A stretch of DNA of 64,000 bases from CAYZXL01 sp964482435 (GTDB taxonomy: Bacteria; Auribacterota; JABMQX01). The notes under the pieces are model-generated. The model did no database searches. It was not told where the DNA came from and was given only the letters and a program-made list of their open reading frames with translations. The DNA lies in NCBI GenBank assembly GCA_964482435.1, contig CAYZXL010000017.1:1-64000 (forward strand), given 5' to 3'. Shown in pieces: positions 1-8,052 of this stretch. Numbering within the stretch: the first letter of the stretch is position 1; the number at the start of each line of letters is the position of its first letter. A program made the position numbers and the translations under genes.

Positions 1-63
1 AGAATGAAGGAAGCATGCCCGATACGCCACGATTACACAGCCGCACCCTCGACCGGCCATGTG

Positions 64-92
64 TTGACATTGGTGTGCCCTGGGGCTATCTT
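64..92 (+). promoter_or_regulatory. Predicted sigma70-type promoter for the arabinan-degradation genes
   Basis: A perfect -35 hexamer TTGACA (64-69) is followed after exactly 17 bases by TATCTT (87-92), a four-of-six match to the -10 consensus. Transcription would start near 99, leaving a leader of about 190 bases before the GH51 gene. I see no other gene in bases 1-290. This is a pattern match only; the lineage's sigma factor preferences are unknown. Confidence 0.4.
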
Positions 93-290
93 CGGTACTC
101 AGCACTTACGTTGTGACGGCGCACGTCTTCGAGGTAGAGGTTCCAACCCTGGGTGCGGGACAGTTTCAGGGGCTTTCCCTCGACAATATCGAGGCTGAGT
201 TCACGACGGAAATCGGGACGTCAGACGGTGAAAAGCAGATACCCCAAAGGCTCTTACCCTTGACAAAACGCAACTCGTGAAAGGGAGAAC

Positions 291-2771
291 ATGTTGAGAA
301 CCATCACCAGAGTATCGGCGTTCGGCGCGGCACTCCTGGCCTGCCAGGTTTGGGCGGGAACCGCGAGCATCACCATTGACACCGGGAAGCCTGGTCCGCG
401 TCTCAATCCGCGTATGTACGGGATTTTCCTCGAGGAAATCAACCACGGCGTGGATGGTGGGCTTTACGGCGAACTGATAGCTAATCGGGCCTTCGAGAAC
501 AGCCGTCCGCCGGAGGGATGCTCGCTAAGGGATGGCCGCTGGCGAAGCAGACAGGGATGGGACTCCGGCTTCGACGCTGAGGTGGGCGAGGTGCCGCGCT
601 GGTCGCTGGTCCGCGAGGGCAGCGCCGAGGGGCGCATGGAGTTGGAGACGACCGGCGGATTGAATGACAATACACCGTATTGTCTGCGGCTCGACGTGGA
701 AGAACCATCGGGCGGGCGCATCGGTATCGCGAACGAGGGCTTCTGGGGCATCGGCGTGATGAAAGGCGAGAAATACGACCTTTCTCTGTACGCGCGCGGA
801 GCGGAGGGTTTCGTCGGGCCGCTTGCTGTTACGATGGAAGGCGCGGCGGGCACACCTTGCTCGGACACCGTCAAATTCGATGGCGTCGCCGCAAGCTGGA
901 AACCTTTCAAAGCGACGCTGACCGGGACGAAGTCGGAACCGAAGGCACGGCTGGTCATCACCGCTGGCGGAAAGGGCAAAGTGTGGTTTGACTTCGTGTC
1001 GCTGTTCCCGCGGAAGACATTCAAGAACCGCCCAAACGGCCTGCGCGCAGACGTCGCGCAGATGATTGCCGACCTGAAGCCCGGCTTTGTCCGTTTCCCG
1101 GGCGGCTGCGTGGTCGAGGGCGGCAACATCGAATCGGCCTACAACTGGAAGCTCACCGTGGGGCCGGTCGAGGAACGGCCCGAGCGCTGGAACGTGTGGA
1201 ACTACCGGCGGACGCACGGCATGGGCCTCTACGAGTATTTGCAGTTCTGCGAGGACCTCAGTGCGGAGCCCCTGTACGTCGGGTTTGCGGGTCAGAGCTG
1301 CCTGGGTCGGCGGCCCGAGCACGTGCCGATGGAGAAGATGGGCTGGGTGGTGGCAAATTTCCTGGATGTTGTCGAGTACGCCAACGGCCAGGCAAACTCC
1401 CAATGGGGCGCGTTGCGGGCAAAGAGCGGCCATCCCGCGACCTTCGGCCTGAAGCTCATTGAAATCGGGAATGAGAACGCAAGACCGGAATACGAACAGC
1501 GCTATAGACTCATTCACGAGGCCCTCAAGAAGAAGCATCCGGAAATCGTTGCCATCGCAGACTACGCCATTCCGGATGCCGCTTACGACATCGTGGACGA
1601 GCATTTCTACGGCTCGCCCTCCTGGTTCATTTCGCAGTTCAACCACTATGACAGGTACGACCGCAACGCCCCGCCTGTATATGTCGGCGAAATCGCCGTC
1701 ACCTCGCCGGAGGGCGGCGACCTCAAGGGCAACCTCATCGCGGCTCTCGCAGAAGGCGTTTTTCTGATGGGGATGGAGCGCAACGGCGAGGTGGTGCGCA
1801 TGGTCTCATACGCGCCATTGCTGGCGCATGTCAGCGGGCGAAGCGGCTGGCACGGCATGATATATTTCGACAGCACCCGCGTCTTCGGCACGGTGTCGTA
1901 TTACCTCTGGAAGCTTTTTGGTCTGAACCGCCTGGACCAGATCGTCCAAACCGAAGTGGAGTGCGAGCCGTCGAAGCCCGTCGTCATCAGTGGAGGAATC
2001 GGCGTGGGAACGTGGGAGACCGCGGCTGAGTTCAAAGACATTCGCGTCGAAAAGAACGGCGAGGTTCTCTACGTGTCCGACTTCTCGAAAAAGGCTGAGG
2101 ATTGGAAAACGGAAGGCGGCAGGTGGAGCGTCCAGGACGGCGCGTGGCGGCAGAGTGACCGCGTTGTGGGCCTGAGCTATTTCGGCGACGAGACTTGGTC
2201 GGACTACACTCTCACACTCAAAGCGCGGAAGCTCGGCGGCGCTGAGGGGTTCCTGATTGTCTTTGGTCACAAGGGCGAAGACAAGTATTGGTGGAACATA
2301 GGCGGCTGGGGCAACCGCGAGCACGCCATCGAGTTTAACCGCACTACTGTGGGCAGACACATACCCGGGAGGGTTGAACTCGATCGCTGGTATGACATCA
2401 AGGTGGAACTCCGTGGCGCCCGCATGCGATGCTACCTCGACGGCAAATTGGTTCACGATGAGACGGTTCCACTGACCAAACGCCTCTTTGCCGTGGCGGG
2501 TCGCGACGATGCCCGGGGTGAGCTGGTTTTGAAAGTCATCAACACTGCGCCTGACCCAGTGCTGGCTAACCTGAACATAGCAGGCGTGGGCGGGGTGGCA
2601 TCGGAAGCCCAGCTTGACGTGTTGACTTCGGCCCGCCGGGATGACCAGAACTCCCTGGCAGAGCCTCAGAAGGTCGTTCCGAAAACCGAGACCATCGCTA
2701 ATGTCGGTCTCCAATTTGCTCACGAATTCCCGGCTAACTCGTTGACCGTGATGAGGCTGAAAATAAAATAG
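291..2771 (+). CDS. Secreted GH51 alpha-L-arabinofuranosidase with C-terminal LamG-like insert
   Basis: This 826-aa protein should remove terminal alpha-L-arabinofuranose from arabinan or arabinoxylan outside the cytoplasm. A Sec signal peptide (residues 1 to about 22) precedes the GH51 amino-terminal signature around NPRMYGIFLEEINHGVDGG. The clan-A catalytic pair is visible: acid/base Glu395 in EIGNEN and nucleophile Glu467 in VGEI. The carboxy-terminal beta-sandwich is split by an insertion at roughly residues 570-760 that looks like a concanavalin/LamG-type module (FSKKAEDW, then YWWNIGGWGN), plausibly carbohydrate-binding. That makes it longer than the usual 500-650 aa. The ATG at 291 follows a good AAAGGGAG ribosome site. 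The GH127 gene 220 bases downstream acts on the other arabinose anomer, so the pair fits arabinan or arabinose-glycoprotein use. The family call is firm; substrate is inferred. Confidence 0.93.
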   Translation: MLRTITRVSAFGAALLACQVWAGTASITIDTGKPGPRLNPRMYGIFLEEINHGVDGGLYGELIANRAFENSRPPEGCSLRDGRWRSRQGWDSGFDAEVGEVPRWSLVREGSAEGRMELETTGGLNDNTPYCLRLDVEEPSGGRIGIANEGFWGIGVMKGEKYDLSLYARGAEGFVGPLAVTMEGAAGTPCSDTVKFDGVAASWKPFKATLTGTKSEPKARLVITAGGKGKVWFDFVSLFPRKTFKNRPNGLRADVAQMIADLKPGFVRFPGGCVVEGGNIESAYNWKLTVGPVEERPERWNVWNYRRTHGMGLYEYLQFCEDLSAEPLYVGFAGQSCLGRRPEHVPMEKMGWVVANFLDVVEYANGQANSQWGALRAKSGHPATFGLKLIEIGNENARPEYEQRYRLIHEALKKKHPEIVAIADYAIPDAAYDIVDEHFYGSPSWFISQFNHYDRYDRNAPPVYVGEIAVTSPEGGDLKGNLIAALAEGVFLMGMERNGEVVRMVSYAPLLAHVSGRSGWHGMIYFDSTRVFGTVSYYLWKLFGLNRLDQIVQTEVECEPSKPVVISGGIGVGTWETAAEFKDIRVEKNGEVLYVSDFSKKAEDWKTEGGRWSVQDGAWRQSDRVVGLSYFGDETWSDYTLTLKARKLGGAEGFLIVFGHKGEDKYWWNIGGWGNREHAIEFNRTTVGRHIPGRVELDRWYDIKVELRGARMRCYLDGKLVHDETVPLTKRLFAVAGRDDARGELVLKVINTAPDPVLANLNIAGVGGVASEAQLDVLTSARRDDQNSLAEPQKVVPKTETIANVGLQFAHEFPANSLTVMRLKIK

Positions 2772-2991
2772 CATAGCCGGAAGAGAATTGTTATGACCGG
2801 GACCTAATTGCAGAAAGAAATCGGGCCCCCGACGATGCCAGCGGCAGCCGCGCGGCTTTCAGACCGCGAAAAGAGTCATAAGTCAATAAGCGTTTTCGCA
2901 ATACACGCACGTTCAACGTCCGGAATTCCCGGCGGCGAGACCGCCCGACAGAATCGAGAAGCATCAATCCACAAAATGAAGGAAGCCCATC

Positions 2992-5343
2992 ATGAAAACT
3001 CAGATTACGCAAGCCATAGCCCTGATAATCCTGATTGCCACAGCGATGCTGTCGCAGTTCGCACGAGGCGATGCTCTTGCGGGCGAACGGTCCAAGGTCA
3101 AGGTCGAACCGGTCATTCCGTTGAAAGCCCGCGCGTTCCCACTGGAGGACGTGCGCTTGCTTGACGGCCCGTTCAAGCGCGCGATGGAGCTTGACCGGCA
3201 GTACCTCCTATCGCTCGACGTGGACCGGCTACTTCACAACTTCCGTGTGAACGCCGGCCTGCCGTCGTCCGCCGAACCGCTGGGAGGCTGGGAAGAGCCG
3301 AAGTGCGAACTGCGCGGTCATTTCGTCGGACACTACTTGACAGCCTGCTCGCTGATGTATGCGAGCACGGGTGACGAAAGGCTCAAGCAAAAGGGGGACC
3401 AGGTCGTGGCGGGCCTCGCTGAGTGCCAGCAGAAACTGGGCAGCGGTTACCTCAGCGCTTATCCGGAGGAGTTCATTGACCGAGTCGAGGCTCCCAGGCA
3501 GGTGTGGGCGCCCTACTATACCCTTCACAAGATTTACGCCGGCCTGCTCGACATGTATGTCTATTGCGACAACCAACAAGCTCTTGATGTCTGCAAGAAG
3601 TTCGCCGACTGGCTTATTGCTCGCAATGCCCGCCTCTCCGACGAGCAGATGCAGAAAATGCTGGGCACCGAACATGGCGGCATGAACGAAGTGCTCGCCA
3701 ACCTGTACGGTCTGACCGGCGAAGACAAATACTTGAAACTCGCTCAGCGCTTCAATCACATGGCAGTCATAGGGCCGGCCTCCCGCCGTGAGGACCGCTT
3801 GACCGGGCTGCATGCCAACATGCAGATACCCAAGTTTGTCGGCACCGCCCGGCAGTACGAATTGACTGGCGAGGAATCGCTCAAGACGGCCTCGACCTTT
3901 TTCTGGGAGACGGTCGTCAAGGAGCGCTCTTACGTCATCGGGGGCCACAGCGACGGCGAGCATTTTTCGCCGAAGGAAACACTTTCCCGGGCCCTCGGCC
4001 CCAGCACGACCGAAACCTGTAACACTTACAACATGCTCAAGCTCACGCGCCACCTCTTCTGCTGGGAGCCGCGGGCCGAATACGCCGACTACTATGAGCG
4101 TGCGCTCTACAACCACATCCTCGCATCTCAGAACCCGGAGACCGGGATGATGTGCTACTACGTGCCCCTGCGGTCCGGTTCGCGGAAGGACTATTGTGGT
4201 CCGACCGACTCGTTCTGGTGCTGCACCGGCACCGGCGTGGAGAATCATGCCAAGTATGGGGACAGCATCTATTTCCACGACGGCGGAAAAAATCTCTACG
4301 TGAACCTTTTCATTGCTTCCGAGCTGAACTGGAAAGCTAAGGGCCTCAAGCTTCGCCTGGAGACGAAATATCCCGACGAAGCTAACAGCCGCCTTGCTTT
4401 CACTTGCGAGAATCCCGTCGAGCTGAGCCTCAACATCCGGCATCCGTACTGGGCGGTGTCGGGCATGGAAATCCGCGTCAACGGCCAGAAGGAACCAGGT
4501 AGGAGCAAGCCCGGCAGTTATGCCGTCGTTAAGCGAACCTGGAAGAACGGCGACACGGTGGAAATCTCGATGCCGTTCACTCTTCGCACGGAAGCCTTCC
4601 GCGACAATCCGCGTCGGCTCGCTTTCATGCACGGGCCGCTGGTGTTGTGCGCAGAAGTGGACATAAAGAAGCGCTTTCCGGCAATTGTGGCGGAGGAGGG
4701 TCGACTCCTCGCTGCCCTCAAACCGGTGCCCGACAAGCCCTCTACGTTCACTGGCTCGCCGGAAGTGTTCCGCATCCCCGGAGAGCAAGGAGGCGGCGTG
4801 ACTCTTGAGCCGTTCCACAAGATGCACGGCAATCGCCACTACGTTGTTTACTGGGACCTCGTCAGGCCTGCGGAGTGGCAGGCGAAGGAGGAGCAATACA
4901 AGGCGGAGACGGCCCGACAAAAGGAGCTTGACACACGCACGGTTGATGCGGTGAGCCCCGGCGACGAGCAAAACGAGCGCGACCATAACCTCAAGGGCGA
5001 GCGCACCCAGGCTGGTGAGTTCGGCGGGCGCAACTGGCGCCACGCCACTGACGGCGGTTGGTTCTCATGGGAAATGAAAGTCCTGCCGGACAAGCCGCAG
5101 GAACTGCGGGTCACTTACTGGGGCAGCGACGGTGGCAACCGGGTTTTCGACGTCCTGATTGATGGTGTTAAGCTCACAACGCAGCGGCTCCAGAACAACA
5201 AGCCCGACCAGTTCTACGACGAGACATATCCAATGCCAGCGGACATGACCAAAGGAAAGGAGAGCATCACGGTCAAATTTCAGGCTCGCGCTGGCGCCTG
5301 GGCCGGCGGGGTTTTCGGCGTGCGAGTGACCAGGAAAGAGTGA
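2992..5343 (+). CDS. Secreted GH127 beta-L-arabinofuranosidase (DUF1680 family)
   Basis: This 783-aa protein belongs to the family of Bifidobacterium HypBA1, which removes beta-L-arabinofuranose using a zinc-bound cysteine nucleophile. The expected metal and catalytic residues are present: Glu341 and Cys343 in TTETCNTYN, and Cys410-Cys411 in FWCCTGTGVENH, with Cys410 aligning with the HypBA1 nucleophile. Residues 1 to about 25 form a Sec signal peptide, so it acts outside the cytoplasm. The carboxy-terminal part after residue 640 (with EFGGRNWRHA) resembles the accessory beta-sandwich found in this family. GAAGGAAG lies 6 bases before the ATG. It follows the GH51 gene on the same strand after 220 bases and may share its transcript. 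The same AATGAAGGAAGC string also occurs at positions 3-14, before the GH51 gene. Confidence 0.93.
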   Translation: MKTQITQAIALIILIATAMLSQFARGDALAGERSKVKVEPVIPLKARAFPLEDVRLLDGPFKRAMELDRQYLLSLDVDRLLHNFRVNAGLPSSAEPLGGWEEPKCELRGHFVGHYLTACSLMYASTGDERLKQKGDQVVAGLAECQQKLGSGYLSAYPEEFIDRVEAPRQVWAPYYTLHKIYAGLLDMYVYCDNQQALDVCKKFADWLIARNARLSDEQMQKMLGTEHGGMNEVLANLYGLTGEDKYLKLAQRFNHMAVIGPASRREDRLTGLHANMQIPKFVGTARQYELTGEESLKTASTFFWETVVKERSYVIGGHSDGEHFSPKETLSRALGPSTTETCNTYNMLKLTRHLFCWEPRAEYADYYERALYNHILASQNPETGMMCYYVPLRSGSRKDYCGPTDSFWCCTGTGVENHAKYGDSIYFHDGGKNLYVNLFIASELNWKAKGLKLRLETKYPDEANSRLAFTCENPVELSLNIRHPYWAVSGMEIRVNGQKEPGRSKPGSYAVVKRTWKNGDTVEISMPFTLRTEAFRDNPRRLAFMHGPLVLCAEVDIKKRFPAIVAEEGRLLAALKPVPDKPSTFTGSPEVFRIPGEQGGGVTLEPFHKMHGNRHYVVYWDLVRPAEWQAKEEQYKAETARQKELDTRTVDAVSPGDEQNERDHNLKGERTQAGEFGGRNWRHATDGGWFSWEMKVLPDKPQELRVTYWGSDGGNRVFDVLIDGVKLTTQRLQNNKPDQFYDETYPMPADMTKGKESITVKFQARAGAWAGGVFGVRVTRKE

Positions 5344-5365
5344 TCGTCAGTATCGGCTGTGAAGG

Positions 5366-5463
5366 CATGGTGTCGAGATTGACGAACATGGGATCGCTGC
5401 TGACATTCCCCTCCCCGCCCCCGGTCCAACCGTGGATGCAGGAGTATGTGAGGAGGGGACACG
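5366..5463 (-). pseudogene. 33-codon scrap of the beta-helix repeat family
   Basis: Read on the minus strand, this piece encodes PLLTYSCIHGWTGGGEGN followed by SSDPMFVNLD. That is the segment lying between the beta-helix and the SPCIDAG motif in every unit of the three giant proteins at 8-24 kb (compare PSYSCIENWTGGGTGN in the second one). The rest of the unit is absent on both sides. It lies in the 296-base gap after the GH127 gene, where I see nothing else. It is a relic of a further family member or of a recombination event; it cannot be functional alone. Confidence 0.6.
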
Positions 5464-5639
5464 ACTGAGCCTGGGGGCCGGCGCCGTCACTGGCGAGTTG
5501 ACAACCGTTACGTTCTTTGTAGACTGCCAGCGTTGAATGCTGGACGATTCCCTGCAAGTGCGGGCAAAAGTACCGCAGGCGTGTCCGGATCAGAGTAGCC
5601 TGCGCCGTCATCGAGGGAGCTCCTTAGAGGGAGAACGGT

Positions 5640-5867
5640 ATGAATGCGTTCGAGAAGGTGTGCGCCGGCATGGCGTTTGTCTTGGGGGCAACATTCCTTG
5701 TCCTTGGCATAGTCGGCTTGTTCACGGGGTGTAGTGCGCACTTTAAGCTACCTCCGATACTGGGCGCGCTGCCAGCCCTCGTGGGATGGGGTATCGTTAA
5801 GTCCGTCAGCCTATCGTGGAGGACTCCTCCACAGCATCAAGGGGATCATGAACCGGGGGCATCATAG
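5640..5867 (+). CDS. Small two-helix membrane protein, unknown function
   Basis: A 75-aa protein with two hydrophobic stretches: residues 9-31 (VCAGMAFVLGATFLVLGIVG region) and about 40-57 (PPILGALPALVGWGIV). The short loop between them holds a cysteine and SAHFKLPP. The tail is polar and ends with HQGDHEPGAS. GAGGGAGA sits 6 bases before the ATG, which supports translation. I do not recognise a named family and assign no function. The two helices, good ribosome site and isolated position between carbohydrate genes argue that it is a real gene rather than a chance reading frame. Confidence 0.55.
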   Translation: MNAFEKVCAGMAFVLGATFLVLGIVGLFTGCSAHFKLPPILGALPALVGWGIVKSVSLSWRTPPQHQGDHEPGAS

Positions 5868-6309
5868 ACACGCGCATGGGCCTACGGTTCGATGAAACCT
5901 CCGGGGCACCGGGAGCCGAGCAAGGCTAATCCCCCACTTACTTGCCCCCACTCTTGGATATAACCTATGTCTACGCCTGTCTTGGCCAAAAAGAAAACTG
6001 TGCGGTGCGGTAGCGGCAAAGACGGCCTGGCCTCGGGCGCGGCGCGCATCCCGGCCGCTCAGAAGAGAAGAAGGCTTAACTTATCGCCTTGGACGAGGGA
6101 TGAAAGGCCGGAGCAAGGAATCATCTTTGGGAGCTTGGTTGATTTCGAGGCAGTGCGCCGATGGGGCCTTGACACTACGGATACGGGGCCAGCGAGGCGG
6201 ACAAATCGGCCCAGGTTGTTGAAACTGAGGCGAGGGTTTGTTAAAGTGTCGGTAGGGTTCGGCGTCGCTGAAGACGAGAAGTGTACGTTCACTGAAGGAG
6301 GATGAGCAA
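5868..6309 (+). other. 442-base stretch without a convincing gene
   Basis: A 112-codon open frame (5967-6305) occupies part of this stretch, but it has an arginine- and lysine-rich low-complexity composition, no ribosome site and no recognisable motif. I treat it as chance. The last 20 bases hold AAGGAGG, the ribosome site of the next gene. Confidence 0.4.
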
Positions 6310-7575
6310 ATGCGCAAGATTCTGCTTACCACGTTGGCGATTACCGCCACCTTGATGGCGATGGCACCGGCGGCAGACAACGTGCCGCCCAAGGGCTTCA
6401 CCGCGCTGTTTAACGGCAGGGACTTCACCGGCTGGCAAGCCAGGCAGGGAGGAGTCGAGTCTGAAGTGGAAAAAGCCGAATGGCGGGAGCATTGGAAGGT
6501 CGAAGACGGGATGATCAAGTTCGACGGCCAGGGCCCGACGCTGTGGACTTCCAGGAAGTTCAAAGACTTCGTTCTGATGGTAGATTGGCGTTTCCCGAAA
6601 TCCGGCGACACCGGCATCTATCTCCGCGGCAACTCGAAGAGCCAGGTGAATATCTGGTGCGACGAAATGGGCTCTGGCGAAGTTTGGGGGTACCGCACGG
6701 ACGAGAACCTGTCCGAGGAAGTCCGAAAAGCGTGCACTCCTATTAAGAAAATGGACAAGCCCGTTGGCCAGTGGAATACGTTCGCCATCGCCATGAAGGG
6801 CGATTGTCTGACTGTTGAACTCAATGGCGAAGTCGTGATTAACAACGCCCAGTTGCCGGGAGTTCCCGGGGAAGGGGAGATGGGTTTGCAGCAGCACGGC
6901 TCTCCGATTGAGTTCAAGAACATCTATCTCAAGGAGGTGGCGACCGCGGCGGAACCGGCAGGCGTGGCACCTTCAGTGGCCGATGAGAAGGCGCAGGCGG
7001 TGATTGACGAGGTGGAAAAGGAGTGTGTCAACCGTGGAATCCGCCTGCTCGCGCCGGAGAAGGCGAAACGACTGGCGGAGTTGGTCCGACAGGTAAAGCC
7101 ACGCGTGGTGGTGGAGTGCGGAACGGCGGTTGGCTACTCGGGGCTGTGGATTGCCCGCGAACTGAAGGCCGCCGGTGCTGGCAAACTCATCACCATTGAA
7201 ATCGACGCCGGCCTGTCACGAGAGGCGGAGGCCAATTTCCGGAAGGCCGGCCTGGCGGAATACGTAACCCTCAGGGTCGGTGACGCCCGGAAGATCGTCA
7301 AGGAACTGAAGGGGCCGATTGACTTTGTGTTCCTCGATTGTGGCCCTGCGAACTATCACGCGTGCTTCCTCGGGCTGGAAGACAGACTCAAAAAGGGCGC
7401 GATCGTGGTGGCCGACAACGCGGGCTACGGGGCACGCGAGATGGCCGAATACCTGAAGCATGTCCGCTCGAAATACAACAGTAGCACGGAGTGGTTTGAC
7501 ATTGACCTGCCCTGGGCGAAACGGGATGCCATCGAAGTGACGACCATCTTACCCCGGCAGCCCAAGCAGGAGTAG
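6310..7575 (+). CDS. Secreted DUF1080 domain fused to an O-methyltransferase-like domain
   Basis: This 421-aa protein joins two domains not normally found together. Residues 1-22 look like a Sec signal peptide. Residues about 30-212 form a DUF1080 (3-keto-disaccharide hydrolase) domain with GFTALFNGRDFTGWQ and DTGIYLRGN. A short Ala/Pro linker leads to residues 225-415, which resemble class I SAM-dependent O-methyltransferases: VVECGTAVGYSG is the SAM loop, ITIEID the motif II acid, and FLDCGPANY plus VVADNAGYG are the two regions that supply metal ligands in catechol-type enzymes. AAGGAGG lies 8 bases before the ATG. DUF1080 proteins act outside the cytoplasm, where SAM is not expected, so the second domain may be a non-catalytic fold or the signal may be an anchor. 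Domain calls are firm; the combined function is unknown. Confidence 0.85.
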   Translation: MRKILLTTLAITATLMAMAPAADNVPPKGFTALFNGRDFTGWQARQGGVESEVEKAEWREHWKVEDGMIKFDGQGPTLWTSRKFKDFVLMVDWRFPKSGDTGIYLRGNSKSQVNIWCDEMGSGEVWGYRTDENLSEEVRKACTPIKKMDKPVGQWNTFAIAMKGDCLTVELNGEVVINNAQLPGVPGEGEMGLQQHGSPIEFKNIYLKEVATAAEPAGVAPSVADEKAQAVIDEVEKECVNRGIRLLAPEKAKRLAELVRQVKPRVVVECGTAVGYSGLWIARELKAAGAGKLITIEIDAGLSREAEANFRKAGLAEYVTLRVGDARKIVKELKGPIDFVFLDCGPANYHACFLGLEDRLKKGAIVVADNAGYGAREMAEYLKHVRSKYNSSTEWFDIDLPWAKRDAIEVTTILPRQPKQE

Positions 7576-7851
7576 CGGCCGGCGGTTCTCGGCGGACAAC
7601 CCCGCCACAAGCTCAACGTTTTCCACCGACCCCTGTGCCGCAAGATTCCCCTTGTGCTTCAGCGCTAATTCTATTGCGTCCAGTTCCTCCTCCGAACAGT
7701 GCGTTAGATTCGCCACAATGCGAGTCTTCACCTGCCGGCCTACCCGATACGACTTTCCCAGATAGGCCGTCTTGTACACCTTTGGGTTCTTCGATGGCCA
7801 TTTTCCTCTCGCTAAATACATGCCTGCCCAATACCACGAGTCCTGAATCAC
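7549..7851 (-). pseudogene. Truncated IS1634/IS4-type transposase, amino-terminal piece
   Basis: The minus strand reads WPSKNPKVYKTAYLGKSYRV, then VKTRIVANLTHCSEEELDAI and ELALKHKGNLAA. This is the standard amino-terminal opening of IS1634-like DDE transposases. Homology stops after VELVAGLSA, where the full-length family continues for several hundred residues, and the frame then runs into the end of the DUF1080 fusion gene. The probable native start is the ATG at about 7821; the GTG at 7851 only opens the frame. No DDE residue remains and I could not find inverted repeats, so this is a dead remnant. The following 200 bases up to the beta-helix gene hold nothing I recognise. Confidence 0.7.
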
Positions 7852-8052
7852 CCCAAGCGGAAGATTGAAAAAAATATCCCCTTACTTGCATGCTTACACA
7901 AACCGCCCCTGAATACCCCCTAACTCCTCTTATGGCAGTGCCTTACCTGCACATCATCGAGGTGAGCTTCCGCTATGAACAAGAGCGCTGTTACACCCGC
8001 CTGAGCGCTTTTTCCTCATGGGAGGTGGTACGGCGCCACTGCCAGGAGGGAG

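Noticed and set aside
95..235. Minus-strand frame reading DFRRELSLDIVEGKPLKLSR
   Set aside because: The composition looks protein-like and it might be a glycosidase scrap, but I could not connect it to a family with confidence.
525..1646. 373-codon open frame on the minus strand
   Set aside because: Antisense shadow of the GH51 catalytic domain.
3229..5043. 604-codon open frame on the minus strand
   Set aside because: It is exactly antisense to the GH127 gene, has no ribosome site or family motif, and is explained by high GC at third codon positions.
5967..6305. 112-codon plus-strand frame before the DUF1080 fusion
   Set aside because: No ribosome site, Arg-rich low-complexity sequence and no recognisable family.
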